Positions 41,073 to 51,476 are shown, counted from the stretch's first letter. The stretch is 64,000 nucleotides of DNA from HT1-32 sp040219025 (GCA_040219025.1 JAVJTE010000030.1:82721-146720); one strand, 5' to 3'. The notes: generated by a model from the sequence alone, not told the origin. Translations and numbers: made by a program.

Positions 41073-43154
41073 ATGCCCAAGCTGACCGTAAACGGAATCG
41101 AAGTAGAAGTTGCACAGGGAGAGACCGTGCTGCAGGCCTGCGAGGCTGCCGGCGCTGAAATCCCGCGTTTCTGCTACCATGAAAAGCTCTCGATTGCCGG
41201 GAATTGCCGGATGTGTCTGGTCGAGATGGAAAAGGCCCCGAAACCGGTGGCGTCCTGTGCGATGCCGGCGGGTGAGGGCATGGTCATCCACACCAACAGC
41301 CCGAAGGTCGAAAAAGCCCGCAAGGGCGTGATGGAATTTCTGCTGATCAACCATCCGCTTGACTGCCCGATCTGCGATCAGGGCGGTGAGTGCGATCTGC
41401 AGGATCAGGCCATGGGCTATGGCATGGATCACAGCCGCTTCAAGGAAAACAAGCGGGCGGTGAAGGACAAATATATGGGTCCGATCATCAAGACGATCAT
41501 GACCCGTTGTATCCACTGCACGCGCTGCGTCCGGTTCGCCGAGGAAATTGCCGGTGTGCCGAGTTTGGGTGCCCTTGGTCGCGGCGAGAATATGGAAATC
41601 ACCACCTATCTCGAAAGCGCGATGAACTCCGAAATGTCGGGGAATGTCATTGATCTTTGCCCGGTTGGCGCGCTGACATCGAAGCCCTACGCCTTCAATG
41701 CGCGCCCCTGGGAGCTGCGCAAGACCGAATCGATTGATGTGATGGACGCCGTCGGCTCCAATATCCGGGTTGATACCCGCGGGAATGAAGTGCTCCGCGT
41801 CCTTCCCCGGATCAATGAAGAGATCAACGAGGAATGGATCGCCGACAAGACCCGCTATGCCTGTGACGGCTTGCAACGGCAGCGGTTGGACCGGCCTTAT
41901 CTGCGCAAGGGTGGCAAATTGCAGCCGGTCAGCTGGCAGGAGGCATTTGATGCCGTTACCTCGAAGCTGAAAGGCACGAAGCCCGCGAAAATTGCTGCCA
42001 TTGCCGGTGATCAGGCCGATGCCGAGGCAATGACCGCCCTGAAAGACCTGATGGCCTCGCTCGGTGTGGCCTCTGTGGATTGCCGCCAGGATGGCGCGAC
42101 CGCAGATGTATCAACCCGCGCCGCCTATATCATGAATACGACGATCCTCGGTATCGAGGATGCGGACGCCTGCCTGCTGATAGGCACCAACCCGCGCTGG
42201 GAAGCCCCGCTGGTCAATGCCCGTCTGCGCAAGCGTCATGCGGCCGGAGGTTTCCGGATTGCCCGTGTAGGCACACCGCACGACCTGACCTACCCGGTCG
42301 AGGAACTGGGCGCCGGTGCGGATACCCTGAAAGACATTCTCGACGGCAAGCATTCCTTCGCCGATGTGCTGAACAAGGCTGAACGCCCGATGCTGATCCT
42401 CGGGGCCGGTATTCTTGCGCGGCCTGACGGCAACGCCATTCTGGCAACGGCCCGGGCTATCGCGGAAAAGACCGGCATGATTGTCGCCGCCGGTGATGAA
42501 GACGACGGATGGAACGGCTTCAACGTCATGCAGCTGGCGGCTTCACGCGTTGGCGGGCTGGATCTCGGGCTGGTTCCGGGTGAGGGCGGCCTCGCCACGA
42601 ATGCCATCCTTGAGGGTGCGGCGAGTGGTGATATCGAAGTGGTCTATCTGCTGGCGGCTGACGAACTCGACATGTCGAAGCTCGACAAGGCGTTTGTCGT
42701 CTATCAGGGGCATCACGGCGATGCCGGTGCCCAGGCTGCTGATGTCATTCTGCCTGGCGCTGCCTATACCGAGAAAGATGGTACCTGGGTCAACGTTGAA
42801 GGCCGGGTTCAGACCGGCCGCCGCGCGGTCTCGCCACCGGGTGAGGCACGGGAAGACTGGAAGATTTTCAGGGCCTTGTCGGATGTTCTTGGCAAGCGAC
42901 TTCCCTATGACAACATTGATGCCGTTCGTGCACGAATGGCAGAAATCAATCCGGTATTCGCCGTCGCCGACGTTATTCAGCCCGCCGACTGGGCTGACTT
43001 CGGTCAGGACGGCGAAATCGGTAGCGACGCCTTTGCCTCGCCGGTTGCGAACTACTACATGACCGACCCGGTCAGCCGCTGTTCAAAGACAATGGCAGAA
43101 TGCACATCACTGTTTGTGAACAGGTCTGCCACAGCAACAGGGACGGAAGGCTGA
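41073..43154 (+). CDS. nuoG: NADH-quinone oxidoreductase subunit G
   Basis: A 693-residue subunit, the largest of the peripheral arm. The N terminus is a [2Fe-2S] ferredoxin domain (CYHEKLSIAGNCRMCLVEME). Next is the His/Cys-ligated cluster region (HPLDCPICDQGGECDLQDQ), then the two-cluster region with RCIHCTRCVRF. The remaining 450 residues are a degenerate molybdopterin-oxidoreductase-like domain. Its stop overlaps the nuoH start. Confidence 0.96.
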   Translation: MPKLTVNGIEVEVAQGETVLQACEAAGAEIPRFCYHEKLSIAGNCRMCLVEMEKAPKPVASCAMPAGEGMVIHTNSPKVEKARKGVMEFLLINHPLDCPICDQGGECDLQDQAMGYGMDHSRFKENKRAVKDKYMGPIIKTIMTRCIHCTRCVRFAEEIAGVPSLGALGRGENMEITTYLESAMNSEMSGNVIDLCPVGALTSKPYAFNARPWELRKTESIDVMDAVGSNIRVDTRGNEVLRVLPRINEEINEEWIADKTRYACDGLQRQRLDRPYLRKGGKLQPVSWQEAFDAVTSKLKGTKPAKIAAIAGDQADAEAMTALKDLMASLGVASVDCRQDGATADVSTRAAYIMNTTILGIEDADACLLIGTNPRWEAPLVNARLRKRHAAGGFRIARVGTPHDLTYPVEELGAGADTLKDILDGKHSFADVLNKAERPMLILGAGILARPDGNAILATARAIAEKTGMIVAAGDEDDGWNGFNVMQLAASRVGGLDLGLVPGEGGLATNAILEGAASGDIEVVYLLAADELDMSKLDKAFVVYQGHHGDAGAQAADVILPGAAYTEKDGTWVNVEGRVQTGRRAVSPPGEAREDWKIFRALSDVLGKRLPYDNIDAVRARMAEINPVFAVADVIQPADWADFGQDGEIGSDAFASPVANYYMTDPVSRCSKTMAECTSLFVNRSATATGTEG

Positions 43155-44206
43155 TGGAGCCGTTTCTCACAACCTATGTCTGGCCGACCCTTTTCATCGT
43201 CGCGCAGATTCTGGCAATCATCCTGCCGCTGCTGGGGGCTGTGGCCTACCTGACACTTGCCGAGCGCAAGGTGATCGCGGGCATGCAGCTTCGCAAGGGA
43301 CCGAACGTGGTCGGGCCGTTCGGCCTGCTGCAACCGCTGGCTGACGGCCTGAAGCTGCTGATGAAGGAAACTATTATTCCTGCCAGTTCGAACCCGGCCG
43401 TCTTTATTCTGGCACCGATGCTGACCTTTGTGCTTTCGCTGATCGCCTGGGCGGTTATTCCGTTCGGGGAGGGGCTGGTCGTCTCTGATATCAATGTCGG
43501 TATCCTGTATCTGTTCGCAATCTCCTCGCTTGGTGTCTATGGCATTGTCATGGCCGGCTGGGCATCGAACTCGATGTACGCTTTCCTTGGTGCGCTGCGC
43601 TCTGCCGCACAGATGGTCTCCTATGAAGTTTCCATCGGTTTTGTCATCATCACGGTGCTGCTTTGTGTCGGCTCGCTGAACCTGTCAGACGTCATCATGG
43701 CGCAGACCGACAACTGGCTGAAAATTGGCGTCAACGGCTTCTGGGACTGGTATTTCATTCCGCTGTTCCCGATGTTCATCGTCTTCTTCATCTCGGTGCT
43801 GGCCGAAACCAACCGCGCACCGTTCGACCTGCCGGAAGCAGAGGCCGAGCTGGTGTCGGGCTATAACGTTGAATATTCGGCGATGGCCTTCGCGCTCTTC
43901 TTCCTTGGCGAATATGCCAACATGATCCTGATGAGTGCGATGACGGTCGTGCTGTTTCTGGGTGGCTGGCTGCCGCCGGTCGATATTGCGCCGTTTACCT
44001 GGATTCCCGGGCCGGTCTGGTTTGTCGCCAAGATTGCACTGGTCCTGTTCTGCTTCCTTTGGGTGCGCGCCACATTCCCGCGCTATCGTTATGACCAGCT
44101 GATGCGCCTTGGCTGGAAAGTCTTTCTGCCGCTTTCGCTGTTCTGGGTTATTCTTGTTGCCGGTTTCCTGGTGGCATTTGACCTGGTTCCCGGCGGACCG
44201 GCCTGA
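43154..44206 (+). CDS. nuoH: NADH-quinone oxidoreductase subunit H
   Basis: A 350-residue membrane subunit with about eight helices that forms the quinone chamber and the first part of the proton path. ERKVIAGMQLRKGPNVVG and ETNRAPFDLPEAEAELV are the two invariant loops. The start at 43154 is the ATG overlapping the nuoG stop; the earlier in-frame ATG at 43100 lies inside nuoG. It is one of the most conserved complex I subunits. Confidence 0.97.
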   Translation: MEPFLTTYVWPTLFIVAQILAIILPLLGAVAYLTLAERKVIAGMQLRKGPNVVGPFGLLQPLADGLKLLMKETIIPASSNPAVFILAPMLTFVLSLIAWAVIPFGEGLVVSDINVGILYLFAISSLGVYGIVMAGWASNSMYAFLGALRSAAQMVSYEVSIGFVIITVLLCVGSLNLSDVIMAQTDNWLKIGVNGFWDWYFIPLFPMFIVFFISVLAETNRAPFDLPEAEAELVSGYNVEYSAMAFALFFLGEYANMILMSAMTVVLFLGGWLPPVDIAPFTWIPGPVWFVAKIALVLFCFLWVRATFPRYRYDQLMRLGWKVFLPLSLFWVILVAGFLVAFDLVPGGPA

Positions 44207-44232
44207 TCAACGCGAACGAGGACAAACCTGAT

Positions 44233-44721
44233 ATGGCCTTTCTTGATCGCACAGCCCGCTCGTTTCTGCTGACGGAGATTGTCTCCGGCATGGCGATTAC
44301 GCTGCGCTATATGTTCAAGCCCGCCGTGACCCTCAACTATCCCTACGAGAAGGGACCACTGAGTGCGCGATTCCGCGGGGAACATGCCCTGCGACGCTAT
44401 CCGAACGGCGAGGAACGCTGCATCGCCTGCAAGTTATGCGAGGCCATCTGCCCGGCACAGGCGATCACGATTGAATCTGAGCCGCGCGATGACGGCTCAC
44501 GTCGCACAACGCGCTACGACATCGACATGACGAAATGCATTTACTGCGGTTTCTGTCAGGAAGCCTGCCCGGTTGATGCCATCGTCGAAGGCCCGAATTT
44601 CGAATTCGCGACCGAAAGTCGTGAAGAGCTGATGTACAACAAGGACAAACTCCTTTCTAACGGTGACCGCTGGGAGGCAGAGCTGTCGGCTCGGCTTGCT
44701 GCGGATGCGCCTTATCGCTAA
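44233..44721 (+). CDS. nuoI: NADH-quinone oxidoreductase subunit I
   Basis: A 162-residue subunit holding two [4Fe-4S] clusters (N6a and N6b). Ligand motifs are CIACKLCEAICPAQAI and CIYCGFCQEACPVDAI. The N terminus has an amphipathic helix for membrane contact. After the stop a short 72-bp gap holds a possible stem (ACCGCC/GGCGGT near 44724-44743) before nuoJ. Confidence 0.97.
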   Translation: MAFLDRTARSFLLTEIVSGMAITLRYMFKPAVTLNYPYEKGPLSARFRGEHALRRYPNGEERCIACKLCEAICPAQAITIESEPRDDGSRRTTRYDIDMTKCIYCGFCQEACPVDAIVEGPNFEFATESREELMYNKDKLLSNGDRWEAELSARLAADAPYR

Positions 44722-44793
44722 TCAACCGCCGCCTTATGGCGGTGACTGGGGACGAGTTGTGACGAACCGAGTTTCAGGGGGACCTGCATAACC

Positions 44794-45399
44794 ATGCTGA
44801 TCAAGGCGCTCGCATTCTACATGTTCGCCGGGGTCACCGTGGCATCCGGCGTGATGGTTATATCCGCCAGAAACCCGGTGCATTCCGTGCTGTTCCTTAT
44901 TCTGGCTTTCTTCAATTCAGCCGGCCTGTTTGTGCTGCTCGGGGCCGAATTTCTGGCGATGATCCTGGTGGTCGTCTATGTCGGTGCCGTTGCCGTGCTG
45001 TTCCTGTTCGTGGTGATGATGCTGGATATCAACTTTGTCGAACTGCGGCAGGGTTTTCTGCAGTATCTGCCGGTTGGTGCCCTGATCGCCATTGTGCTGC
45101 TGGCTGAACTGATCTTCGTGATTGGCGGTTATGTGGCCGCCGATGGCACGGCCGCGGCGCTGGCACCTGTGGCGACGGAACTGACCAATACCGCCGCAAT
45201 CGGCGGCCAGATATACACGAAATATGTCTACCTGTTCCAGGCTGCCGGCATGGTTCTGCTGGTTGCCATGATCGGCGCCATCGTACTGACGCTGCGCCGG
45301 CGGCCGGACGTCAAGCGGCAGAGCATCAGCGAACAGCTTGACCGGACAAGGGCACAGGCGGTGCGCATTGAAAAAGTCGAACCGGGCAGGGGAGTCTGA
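44794..45399 (+). CDS. nuoJ: NADH-quinone oxidoreductase subunit J
   Basis: A 201-residue membrane subunit with five helices, including FLAMILVVVYVGAVAVLFLFVVMML, the helix containing the pi-bulge region that moves during turnover. It starts at ATG 44794, preceded by AGGGGG. The C-terminal part is a basic, charged extension longer than in E. coli (184 residues). Confidence 0.95.
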   Translation: MLIKALAFYMFAGVTVASGVMVISARNPVHSVLFLILAFFNSAGLFVLLGAEFLAMILVVVYVGAVAVLFLFVVMMLDINFVELRQGFLQYLPVGALIAIVLLAELIFVIGGYVAADGTAAALAPVATELTNTAAIGGQIYTKYVYLFQAAGMVLLVAMIGAIVLTLRRRPDVKRQSISEQLDRTRAQAVRIEKVEPGRGV

Positions 45400-45402
45400 T
45401 CC

Positions 45403-45711
45403 ATGGAAATTGAACTCGCTCACTACCTGACGGTCGCGGCAATTCTGTTCACGCTGGGTATTTTCGGGATCTTCATGAACCGGAAGAACGTCATCATCAT
45501 CCTGATGTCCGTTGAACTCATGCTGCTGGCGGTGAACATCAATCTGGTCGCCTTCTCGGCCCAGCTCCAGAATCTCACGGGGCAGATTTTTGCCATGTTC
45601 GTGCTGACCGTTGCAGCGGCAGAAGCCGCTATCGGCCTCGCCATTCTCGTCGTCTATTTCCGCAACCGTGGTTCCATCGCGGTTGAGGACATCAACATGA
45701 TGAAGGGGTAG
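45403..45711 (+). CDS. nuoK: NADH-quinone oxidoreductase subunit K
   Basis: A 102-residue membrane subunit with three helices. The conserved glutamates that take part in the proton path lie in SVELMLLAVNINLV and in the AEAAIGLAI segment. It is 3 bp after nuoJ and 5 bp before nuoL. Homologous to MrpC of cation antiporters. Confidence 0.96.
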   Translation: MEIELAHYLTVAAILFTLGIFGIFMNRKNVIIILMSVELMLLAVNINLVAFSAQLQNLTGQIFAMFVLTVAAAEAAIGLAILVVYFRNRGSIAVEDINMMKG

Positions 45712-45716
45712 GGACG

Positions 45717-47714
45717 TTGATTTCCGCTATCGTCTTTCTGCCTCTGATCGGGGCGATTATTGCCGGTCTTGTGGCGCTCACCACAGCGTCGAAAATGGCG
45801 TCGCATTATGACCCGGAAAACGATCATCCCCACGGCCTGCCCTGGGCGGATCGTGTCAGCCAGGTTGTCACCTGCGGCATGATGCTGCTGACCCTGCTGC
45901 TGTCGATCTTCGTCTTTATTGATGTTGCCATCGAAGGCAATGCAACCGTTGTCCCGCTGTTCACCTGGGTCTCGTCCGGTGACCTGCAATTCGACTGGGC
46001 GCTGCGTGTCGATACCCTGACGGCTGTCATGCTGATCGTGGTGACCGGTGTGTCGACCATGGTCCATATCTATTCGATCGGCTATATGGGCCACGATCCG
46101 GATGCGCCGCGTTTCATGGCCTATCTCAGCCTGTTCACCTTCTTCATGCTGATGCTGGTGACCGCTGACAATCTGGTTCAGATGTTCTTCGGCTGGGAAG
46201 GCGTTGGCCTGGCGTCCTATCTGCTGATCGGCTTCTGGTACAAGAAGCCCACGGCGAACGCCGCAGCGATCAAGGCATTTGTCGTCAACCGCGTCGGTGA
46301 TTTCGGCTTCGTCCTCGGTATTTTCGGCATCTTCATGCTGTTCGGCTCGATCTCGTTCGAGGACATCTTCGCCGGGGCCGCCGGCAAGGCCGATGCAACG
46401 CTTTACCTGTTCGGTGGCGAGTTCCATGCCATCACTGTGCTGTCATTGCTGCTGTTTGTCGGTGCCATGGGCAAGTCCGCACAGCTCGGTCTGCACACCT
46501 GGCTGCCGGACGCCATGGAAGGTCCGACCCCTGTTTCCGCGCTCATTCATGCCGCGACGATGGTCACTGCCGGTGTATTCATGATCGCACGCCTGTCGCC
46601 GATCATTGAATATTCGGATACCGCACTGGCCGTCATTACCCTTGTCGGGGCGGCAACGGCCTTCTTCGCCGCGACCATTGGCTGCGTGCAGAACGACATC
46701 AAGCGGGTGATTGCCTATTCGACCTGCTCACAGCTGGGCTACATGTTCTTTGCCTGCGGTGTATCGGCCTATTCAGCCGGTGTGTTCCATCTGATGACCC
46801 ATGGCTTCTTCAAGGCGCTGCTGTTCCTTGGTGCGGGCTCCGTCATCCATGCCATGTCCGATGAACAGGACATGCGCAAGATGGGGGGCATCTGGCACAA
46901 GATCAAAATCACCTACATCCTGATGTGGATTGGCAATCTGGCGCTGGCCGGTGTGCCGTTTTTTGCCGGCTTCTATTCCAAGGATGCGATTCTGGAATCA
47001 GCCTTTGCCGCGCAAACGACGGTGGGAACGATTGCATTCTGGCTCGGCATTGCCGCTGCCCTGATGACCGCATTCTATTCCTGGCGGCTGCTGTTCATGA
47101 CCTTCCACGGTGCCCCCCGTGCCGATGACCACACCATGGCACATGTGCACGAATCACCGCCGGTGATGCTGCTGCCGCTGATTCCGCTGGCGCTTGGCGC
47201 TGTTCTGGCAGGCTGGGTTGCGCATGGCTGGTTCATGGACCCGGAACAGATGGATGCCTTCTGGAACGGTGCCATCTTCGTCCTCAAGGATGTGCATCCG
47301 GCGGTTTATGAAGCCCATAACGTCCCGACCTGGGTCAAGGTGCTGCCAGTCCTCTGCGGGGCAACCGGTATCGCGCTGGCCTGGCTGCTCTATATCAGGT
47401 TCACGGACATTCCCGGCCGGATTGCCGGTCGTTTCCAGGGCATCTACCAGTTCCTGCTGAACAAATGGTACTGGGATGAACTGTATGACTACATTCTGGT
47501 GAAGCCCTGTTTCTATCTCGGCCGCGTCTTCTGGAAGGGCGGGGATGGCATCATCATTGATGGTGGCGGGCCGAACGGTATGGCCTTCCTCACACGGATG
47601 GCCTCAAAAGGGGCCGCCCGGATACAGAGCGGATTTGTCTATCATTATGCCTTTGCGATGCTGATCGGCGTCGTGCTGCTGGTCAGCTGGTATCTGCTGG
47701 TGAAGGTGGGATAA
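45717..47714 (+). CDS. nuoL: NADH-quinone oxidoreductase subunit L
   Basis: A 665-residue antiporter-like subunit that pumps protons and clamps the membrane arm with a long lateral helix at the C terminus. The start is TTG at 45717, in GGGACG context, giving MISAIVFLPLIGAIIAG. Conserved segments are FFGWEGVGLASYLLIGFWY and HTWLPDAMEGPTPVSALIHAATMV, with the proton-channel Lys in MGKSAQLGLH. Confidence 0.96.
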   Translation: MISAIVFLPLIGAIIAGLVALTTASKMASHYDPENDHPHGLPWADRVSQVVTCGMMLLTLLLSIFVFIDVAIEGNATVVPLFTWVSSGDLQFDWALRVDTLTAVMLIVVTGVSTMVHIYSIGYMGHDPDAPRFMAYLSLFTFFMLMLVTADNLVQMFFGWEGVGLASYLLIGFWYKKPTANAAAIKAFVVNRVGDFGFVLGIFGIFMLFGSISFEDIFAGAAGKADATLYLFGGEFHAITVLSLLLFVGAMGKSAQLGLHTWLPDAMEGPTPVSALIHAATMVTAGVFMIARLSPIIEYSDTALAVITLVGAATAFFAATIGCVQNDIKRVIAYSTCSQLGYMFFACGVSAYSAGVFHLMTHGFFKALLFLGAGSVIHAMSDEQDMRKMGGIWHKIKITYILMWIGNLALAGVPFFAGFYSKDAILESAFAAQTTVGTIAFWLGIAAALMTAFYSWRLLFMTFHGAPRADDHTMAHVHESPPVMLLPLIPLALGAVLAGWVAHGWFMDPEQMDAFWNGAIFVLKDVHPAVYEAHNVPTWVKVLPVLCGATGIALAWLLYIRFTDIPGRIAGRFQGIYQFLLNKWYWDELYDYILVKPCFYLGRVFWKGGDGIIIDGGGPNGMAFLTRMASKGAARIQSGFVYHYAFAMLIGVVLLVSWYLLVKVG

Positions 47715-47720
47715 CGCGAC

Positions 47721-49241
47721 ATGCAGATCGATTACCTTCTTTCCCTCGTCACCTTCCTGCCGATTTTCGGGGCGGTCCTTATTCTGGTCCTCGCCCGCGG
47801 CGAGCAGGAGGTCTCCTATCGCAACGCCCGCTGGATGGCGCTCTGGACATCGCTGATCACCTTCATGCTGTCGCTGTTCATCTGGGGCGGCTTTGACAAC
47901 CAGCAGGCCGGTTTCCAGTTTGTCGAGAAAGTTGAATGGCTGCCGTCGGTCGGTATCTCCTATCACATGGGTGTCGATGGTATCTCCATGTGGTTCGTGA
48001 TGCTGTCCACATTCCTGACGCCAATCTGTATTCTGGCGAGCTGGAAAGCGATTACGGTCCGCGCCAAGGAATATATGATCGCCTTCCTGATCCTTGAGAC
48101 CATGATGGTCGGGATGTTCTGTGCGCTGGATTTCGTCGGCTTCTACATGTTCTTCGAGGCCGTCCTGATCCCGATGTTCCTGATCATCGGTGTGTGGGGC
48201 GGAAAGCGCCGGGTCTATGCTGCGTTCAAGTTCTTCCTCTACACATTGCTTGGCTCGGTGCTGATGTTGCTGGCGATTATCGCCATCTACTTCCAGACCG
48301 GCACCACCGATATCGCGGTTCTGGTGCAGGGCGCAGATATTCCGGTGGAATGGCAGTATTATCTCTGGCTGGCCTTCTTTGCCTCCTTCGCGGTCAAGGT
48401 GCCGATGTGGCCGGTCCACACCTGGCTGCCGGACGCTCATGTCGAGGCACCGACAGCCGGTTCGGTCATTCTGGCCGGGGTTCTGCTGAAGATGGGGGCC
48501 TACGGCTTCATCCGTTTCTCGCTGCCGATCCTGCCGGAAGCCTCTGAATTCTTCACGCCGATGATGTATGTGCTGTCGGTGATTGCGGTGATCTACACCT
48601 CGCTGGTTGCCCTGGCGCAGGAAGACATGAAGAAGCTGATTGCCTATTCCTCTGTTGCGCATATGGGTTTTGTGACCATCGGTATTTTCTCTGCGACGAC
48701 ACAGGGAATGGAAGGTGCCCTGATTCAGATGCTGGCCCACGGGCTTGTGTCCGGTGCTTTGTTCCTGTGTGTCGGCGTGATCTACGACCGGATCCACACC
48801 CGTGAAATCTCCCGCTATGGTGGCCTTGTCCATCGTATGCCGGCCTATGCGGTTGTCTTCCTGCTGTTCACACTGGCCTCGGTCGGACTGCCGGGAACCG
48901 CCGGGTTTGTTGGTGAATTCCTGATCCTGCTCGGGGTCTTCCAGGTGAATTCAGTGGTTGCCCTGTTTGCTGCTCTCGGCGTGATCCTGGGTGCCGCCTA
49001 CATGCTGTATCTGTTCCGCCGTGTGGTCTTCGGAAAACTTACCAAGGATGATCTGAAATCGATCCTTGATCTCACCCCGCGAGAAATCGCCATCTTCCTT
49101 CCGCTGGTTATCCTGACGATCTGGATGGGGGTCTATCCGTCGACCTTCCTCGATCCGATGCATGCCAGTGTCGATAACCTGCTGAACAACTACTCTGCTG
49201 CACTGGATGCGGCGGCGAACACCGTCGCAGCGACCAAATAG
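47721..49241 (+). CDS. nuoM: NADH-quinone oxidoreductase subunit M
   Basis: A 506-residue antiporter-like subunit with about 14 helices. FFEAVLIPMFLIIGVWGG and HTWLPDAHVEAPTAGSVILAG are the family signatures, and the channel Glu is in FEAVLIPM. It starts 6 bp after nuoL. It forms the second proton pump of the membrane arm. Confidence 0.97.
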   Translation: MQIDYLLSLVTFLPIFGAVLILVLARGEQEVSYRNARWMALWTSLITFMLSLFIWGGFDNQQAGFQFVEKVEWLPSVGISYHMGVDGISMWFVMLSTFLTPICILASWKAITVRAKEYMIAFLILETMMVGMFCALDFVGFYMFFEAVLIPMFLIIGVWGGKRRVYAAFKFFLYTLLGSVLMLLAIIAIYFQTGTTDIAVLVQGADIPVEWQYYLWLAFFASFAVKVPMWPVHTWLPDAHVEAPTAGSVILAGVLLKMGAYGFIRFSLPILPEASEFFTPMMYVLSVIAVIYTSLVALAQEDMKKLIAYSSVAHMGFVTIGIFSATTQGMEGALIQMLAHGLVSGALFLCVGVIYDRIHTREISRYGGLVHRMPAYAVVFLLFTLASVGLPGTAGFVGEFLILLGVFQVNSVVALFAALGVILGAAYMLYLFRRVVFGKLTKDDLKSILDLTPREIAIFLPLVILTIWMGVYPSTFLDPMHASVDNLLNNYSAALDAAANTVAATK

Positions 49242-49253
49242 AGAGGCGCACCG

Positions 49254-50693
49254 ATGACTTTCTCTCAGGATCTCGCCCTCGTTTACCCGGAAGCCTTTCT
49301 GGCGGTTGCCGCCATGGGCCTGCTGATGCTGGGTGTCTTTTCTCCGGCCGCCAGCGCCCTTAACCGGGTTGCCATTGCCTCGGTGGTCGTGATCGGTATT
49401 ACCGCCGTTCTGGTCATCACCGGCGGCAGCGGTGCCGCCTTCGACGGACTGTTCCTGTCTGACGGGTTCAGCCGCTTTGCCAAGGTGCTGATCCTGCTGG
49501 CAACCGCTCTCGCGATTGTCATGTCGATGGGATATCTGCGCGCCAACAAGATCGAACGGTTTGAATTTCCGGTGCTGATCGTCATTGCCGCTCTCGGCAT
49601 GATGATGATGGTGTCCGCCAATGACCTGATGTCGCTGTATCTCGGTCTCGAACTGCAAAGCCTGTCGCTCTATGTTCTCGCGGCCTTCAATCGCGACAGC
49701 ATCCGCTCAAGTGAAGCCGGTCTGAAATATTTCGTCCTTGGCGCACTGGCCTCCGGCATGCTGCTGTACGGTGCCTCGCTGGTTTACGGCTATACCGGAA
49801 CAACAGAATTTGCCGTCATTGCCGACAGGTTCTCCGGTGGTAATGAAGCGGGTGTCGGCATGATTGTCGGCATCGTCTTCGTGATTTGCGGCCTGGCCTT
49901 CAAGGTATCGGCAGTTCCGTTCCATATGTGGACACCGGATGTCTATGAAGGCGCACCGACCCCGGTAACGGCCCTGTTTGCCGTTGCCCCGAAGATTGCC
50001 GCCATTGCCCTGTTCCTGCGCGTGATGACAGGCCCGTTCGGTGACCTTGCCGCACAATGGCAGGACATCATTGTCTTCATTTCTATCGCGTCCATGGCAC
50101 TTGGTGCTGTCGCGGCCATCGCCCAGGACGATATCAAGCGCCTGATGGCCTATTCCTCTATCGGTCATATCGGCTATGCGCTGATCGGCCTTGCCGTCGG
50201 CAATGAAGTCGGTATCCGCGGCACCCTGTTCTACATGGCCATCTATCTGTTCATGAATGTCGGTGCCTTTGCCTGCATCCTTTCCATGCGTCGGGATGGC
50301 CGGGAGGTCACGAAGATTTCCGAACTGGCCGGGCTGTCGAAGAACAATCCGATGATGGCGGCTGTTTTTGCCCTGTTCATGTTCTCGATGGCCGGCATTC
50401 CGCCGGCAGCCGGGTTCCTCGGAAAATTCTTTGTCTTCATGGCGGCGGTTGAGGCAGAACTCTATACCCTTGCGGTGATCGGTGTCGTCAGCAGCGTTGT
50501 CGGTGCGTTTTATTATCTTCGGATCATCAAGATCATGTATTTCGATGATGCCGCCGAGCCGTTTGAGCGCACGGAGCCGGTGATGAAACTGGTGCTGATC
50601 GGCACCGGCCTGTTCACCCTGCTGGTCTTTGTCTTTCCCCAGCCGCTGCTCTCCAGCGCGCAGGCAGCAGCCAGCGCTCTTTTTGCGGGCTGA
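49254..50693 (+). CDS. nuoN: NADH-quinone oxidoreductase subunit N
   Basis: A 479-residue antiporter-like subunit and the last gene of the complex I set. YLGLELQSLSLYVLAAF and HMWTPDVYEGAPTPVTALFA are the conserved segments. It begins 12 bp after nuoM, preceded by GAGAGG. birA follows 12 bp later, so the operon probably runs on into the housekeeping genes. Confidence 0.97.
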   Translation: MTFSQDLALVYPEAFLAVAAMGLLMLGVFSPAASALNRVAIASVVVIGITAVLVITGGSGAAFDGLFLSDGFSRFAKVLILLATALAIVMSMGYLRANKIERFEFPVLIVIAALGMMMMVSANDLMSLYLGLELQSLSLYVLAAFNRDSIRSSEAGLKYFVLGALASGMLLYGASLVYGYTGTTEFAVIADRFSGGNEAGVGMIVGIVFVICGLAFKVSAVPFHMWTPDVYEGAPTPVTALFAVAPKIAAIALFLRVMTGPFGDLAAQWQDIIVFISIASMALGAVAAIAQDDIKRLMAYSSIGHIGYALIGLAVGNEVGIRGTLFYMAIYLFMNVGAFACILSMRRDGREVTKISELAGLSKNNPMMAAVFALFMFSMAGIPPAAGFLGKFFVFMAAVEAELYTLAVIGVVSSVVGAFYYLRIIKIMYFDDAAEPFERTEPVMKLVLIGTGLFTLLVFVFPQPLLSSAQAAASALFAG

Positions 50694-50705
50694 CCGGACC
50701 GCGCG

Positions 50706-51476
50706 ATGACGCGCGAACCTGACCTTCCGCCCGGATTCCGTCTGATCATTCTTGATGAGACGGAAAGCACCAGTGACGACGTCAAGCGTCACGCCCGCGA
50801 AGGTGCGGAAGAGGGACTGGTTGTCATGGCACGACAGCAGACCGCCGGTCGTGGTCGCCGTGGCCGCGAGTGGCGGTCACCGCCGGGAAACCTGTATTTC
50901 TCGCTGCTGCTGCGCCCGGAATGTCCGGTGACGGAAGCCTCGCAGCTGAGCTTTGTTGCCGCTGTCGCCCTGCTGGAAGCCAGCGCCGCTTTATTGCCGC
51001 CGCATTCACAGCTCGACCTGAAATGGCCTAACGACCTGCTGTTGTTTGACGCCAAGGTTGCCGGCCTTTTGCTTGAGGCAGAAGGCGGGGGCGGTGATGA
51101 ACATCCGGATTTTGTGGTCCTCGGGGTGGGCGTGAATCTGGCTTCGCATCCGGAAGACACGCCTTATCCGGCGACTGATTTTACAGCCTCGGCCGCTGCC
51201 GGCATCACACCGGAAGACATGCTGCAGTCATTCTGTCGCTATTTCCTGCGCCAGGTCAGCACATGGGTTGATGAAGGCTTCGCACCTGTCCGGCAAAGCT
51301 GGCTGACCCACGCCCGTGGCAAAGGCAACGACATCACCGTCAGGGTGGGGAACACACAGACAACAGGCCGGTTTGTCGACCTCGACCAGGACGGCGCATT
51401 ACTGCTGATGACACCGGATGGTGAGCGTCATCGGATTACCGCCGGTGATGTCTTCTTTGGATCGGAGAACACTTAA
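50706..51476 (+). CDS. birA: Biotin-[acetyl-CoA-carboxylase] ligase
   Basis: A 256-residue class I biotin protein ligase; it lacks the N-terminal DNA-binding domain found in E. coli BirA, so it should act only as an enzyme. The biotinyl-AMP loop is QQTAGRGRRGREWRSPPGNLY. The catalytic Lys and Asp lie in LKWPNDLLLFDAKVAG, and a BPL C-terminal SH3-like domain ends the protein. It attaches biotin to carboxylases. Position after nuoN and before coaX is typical of alphaproteobacteria. Confidence 0.95.
   Translation: MTREPDLPPGFRLIILDETESTSDDVKRHAREGAEEGLVVMARQQTAGRGRRGREWRSPPGNLYFSLLLRPECPVTEASQLSFVAAVALLEASAALLPPHSQLDLKWPNDLLLFDAKVAGLLLEAEGGGGDEHPDFVVLGVGVNLASHPEDTPYPATDFTASAAAGITPEDMLQSFCRYFLRQVSTWVDEGFAPVRQSWLTHARGKGNDITVRVGNTQTTGRFVDLDQDGALLLMTPDGERHRITAGDVFFGSENT

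Noticed and set aside
49707..50792. Minus-strand frame (361 codons) opposite nuoN
   Set aside because: It is the antisense of a conserved complex I subunit, with Arg/His/Asp-rich composition and no family resemblance.
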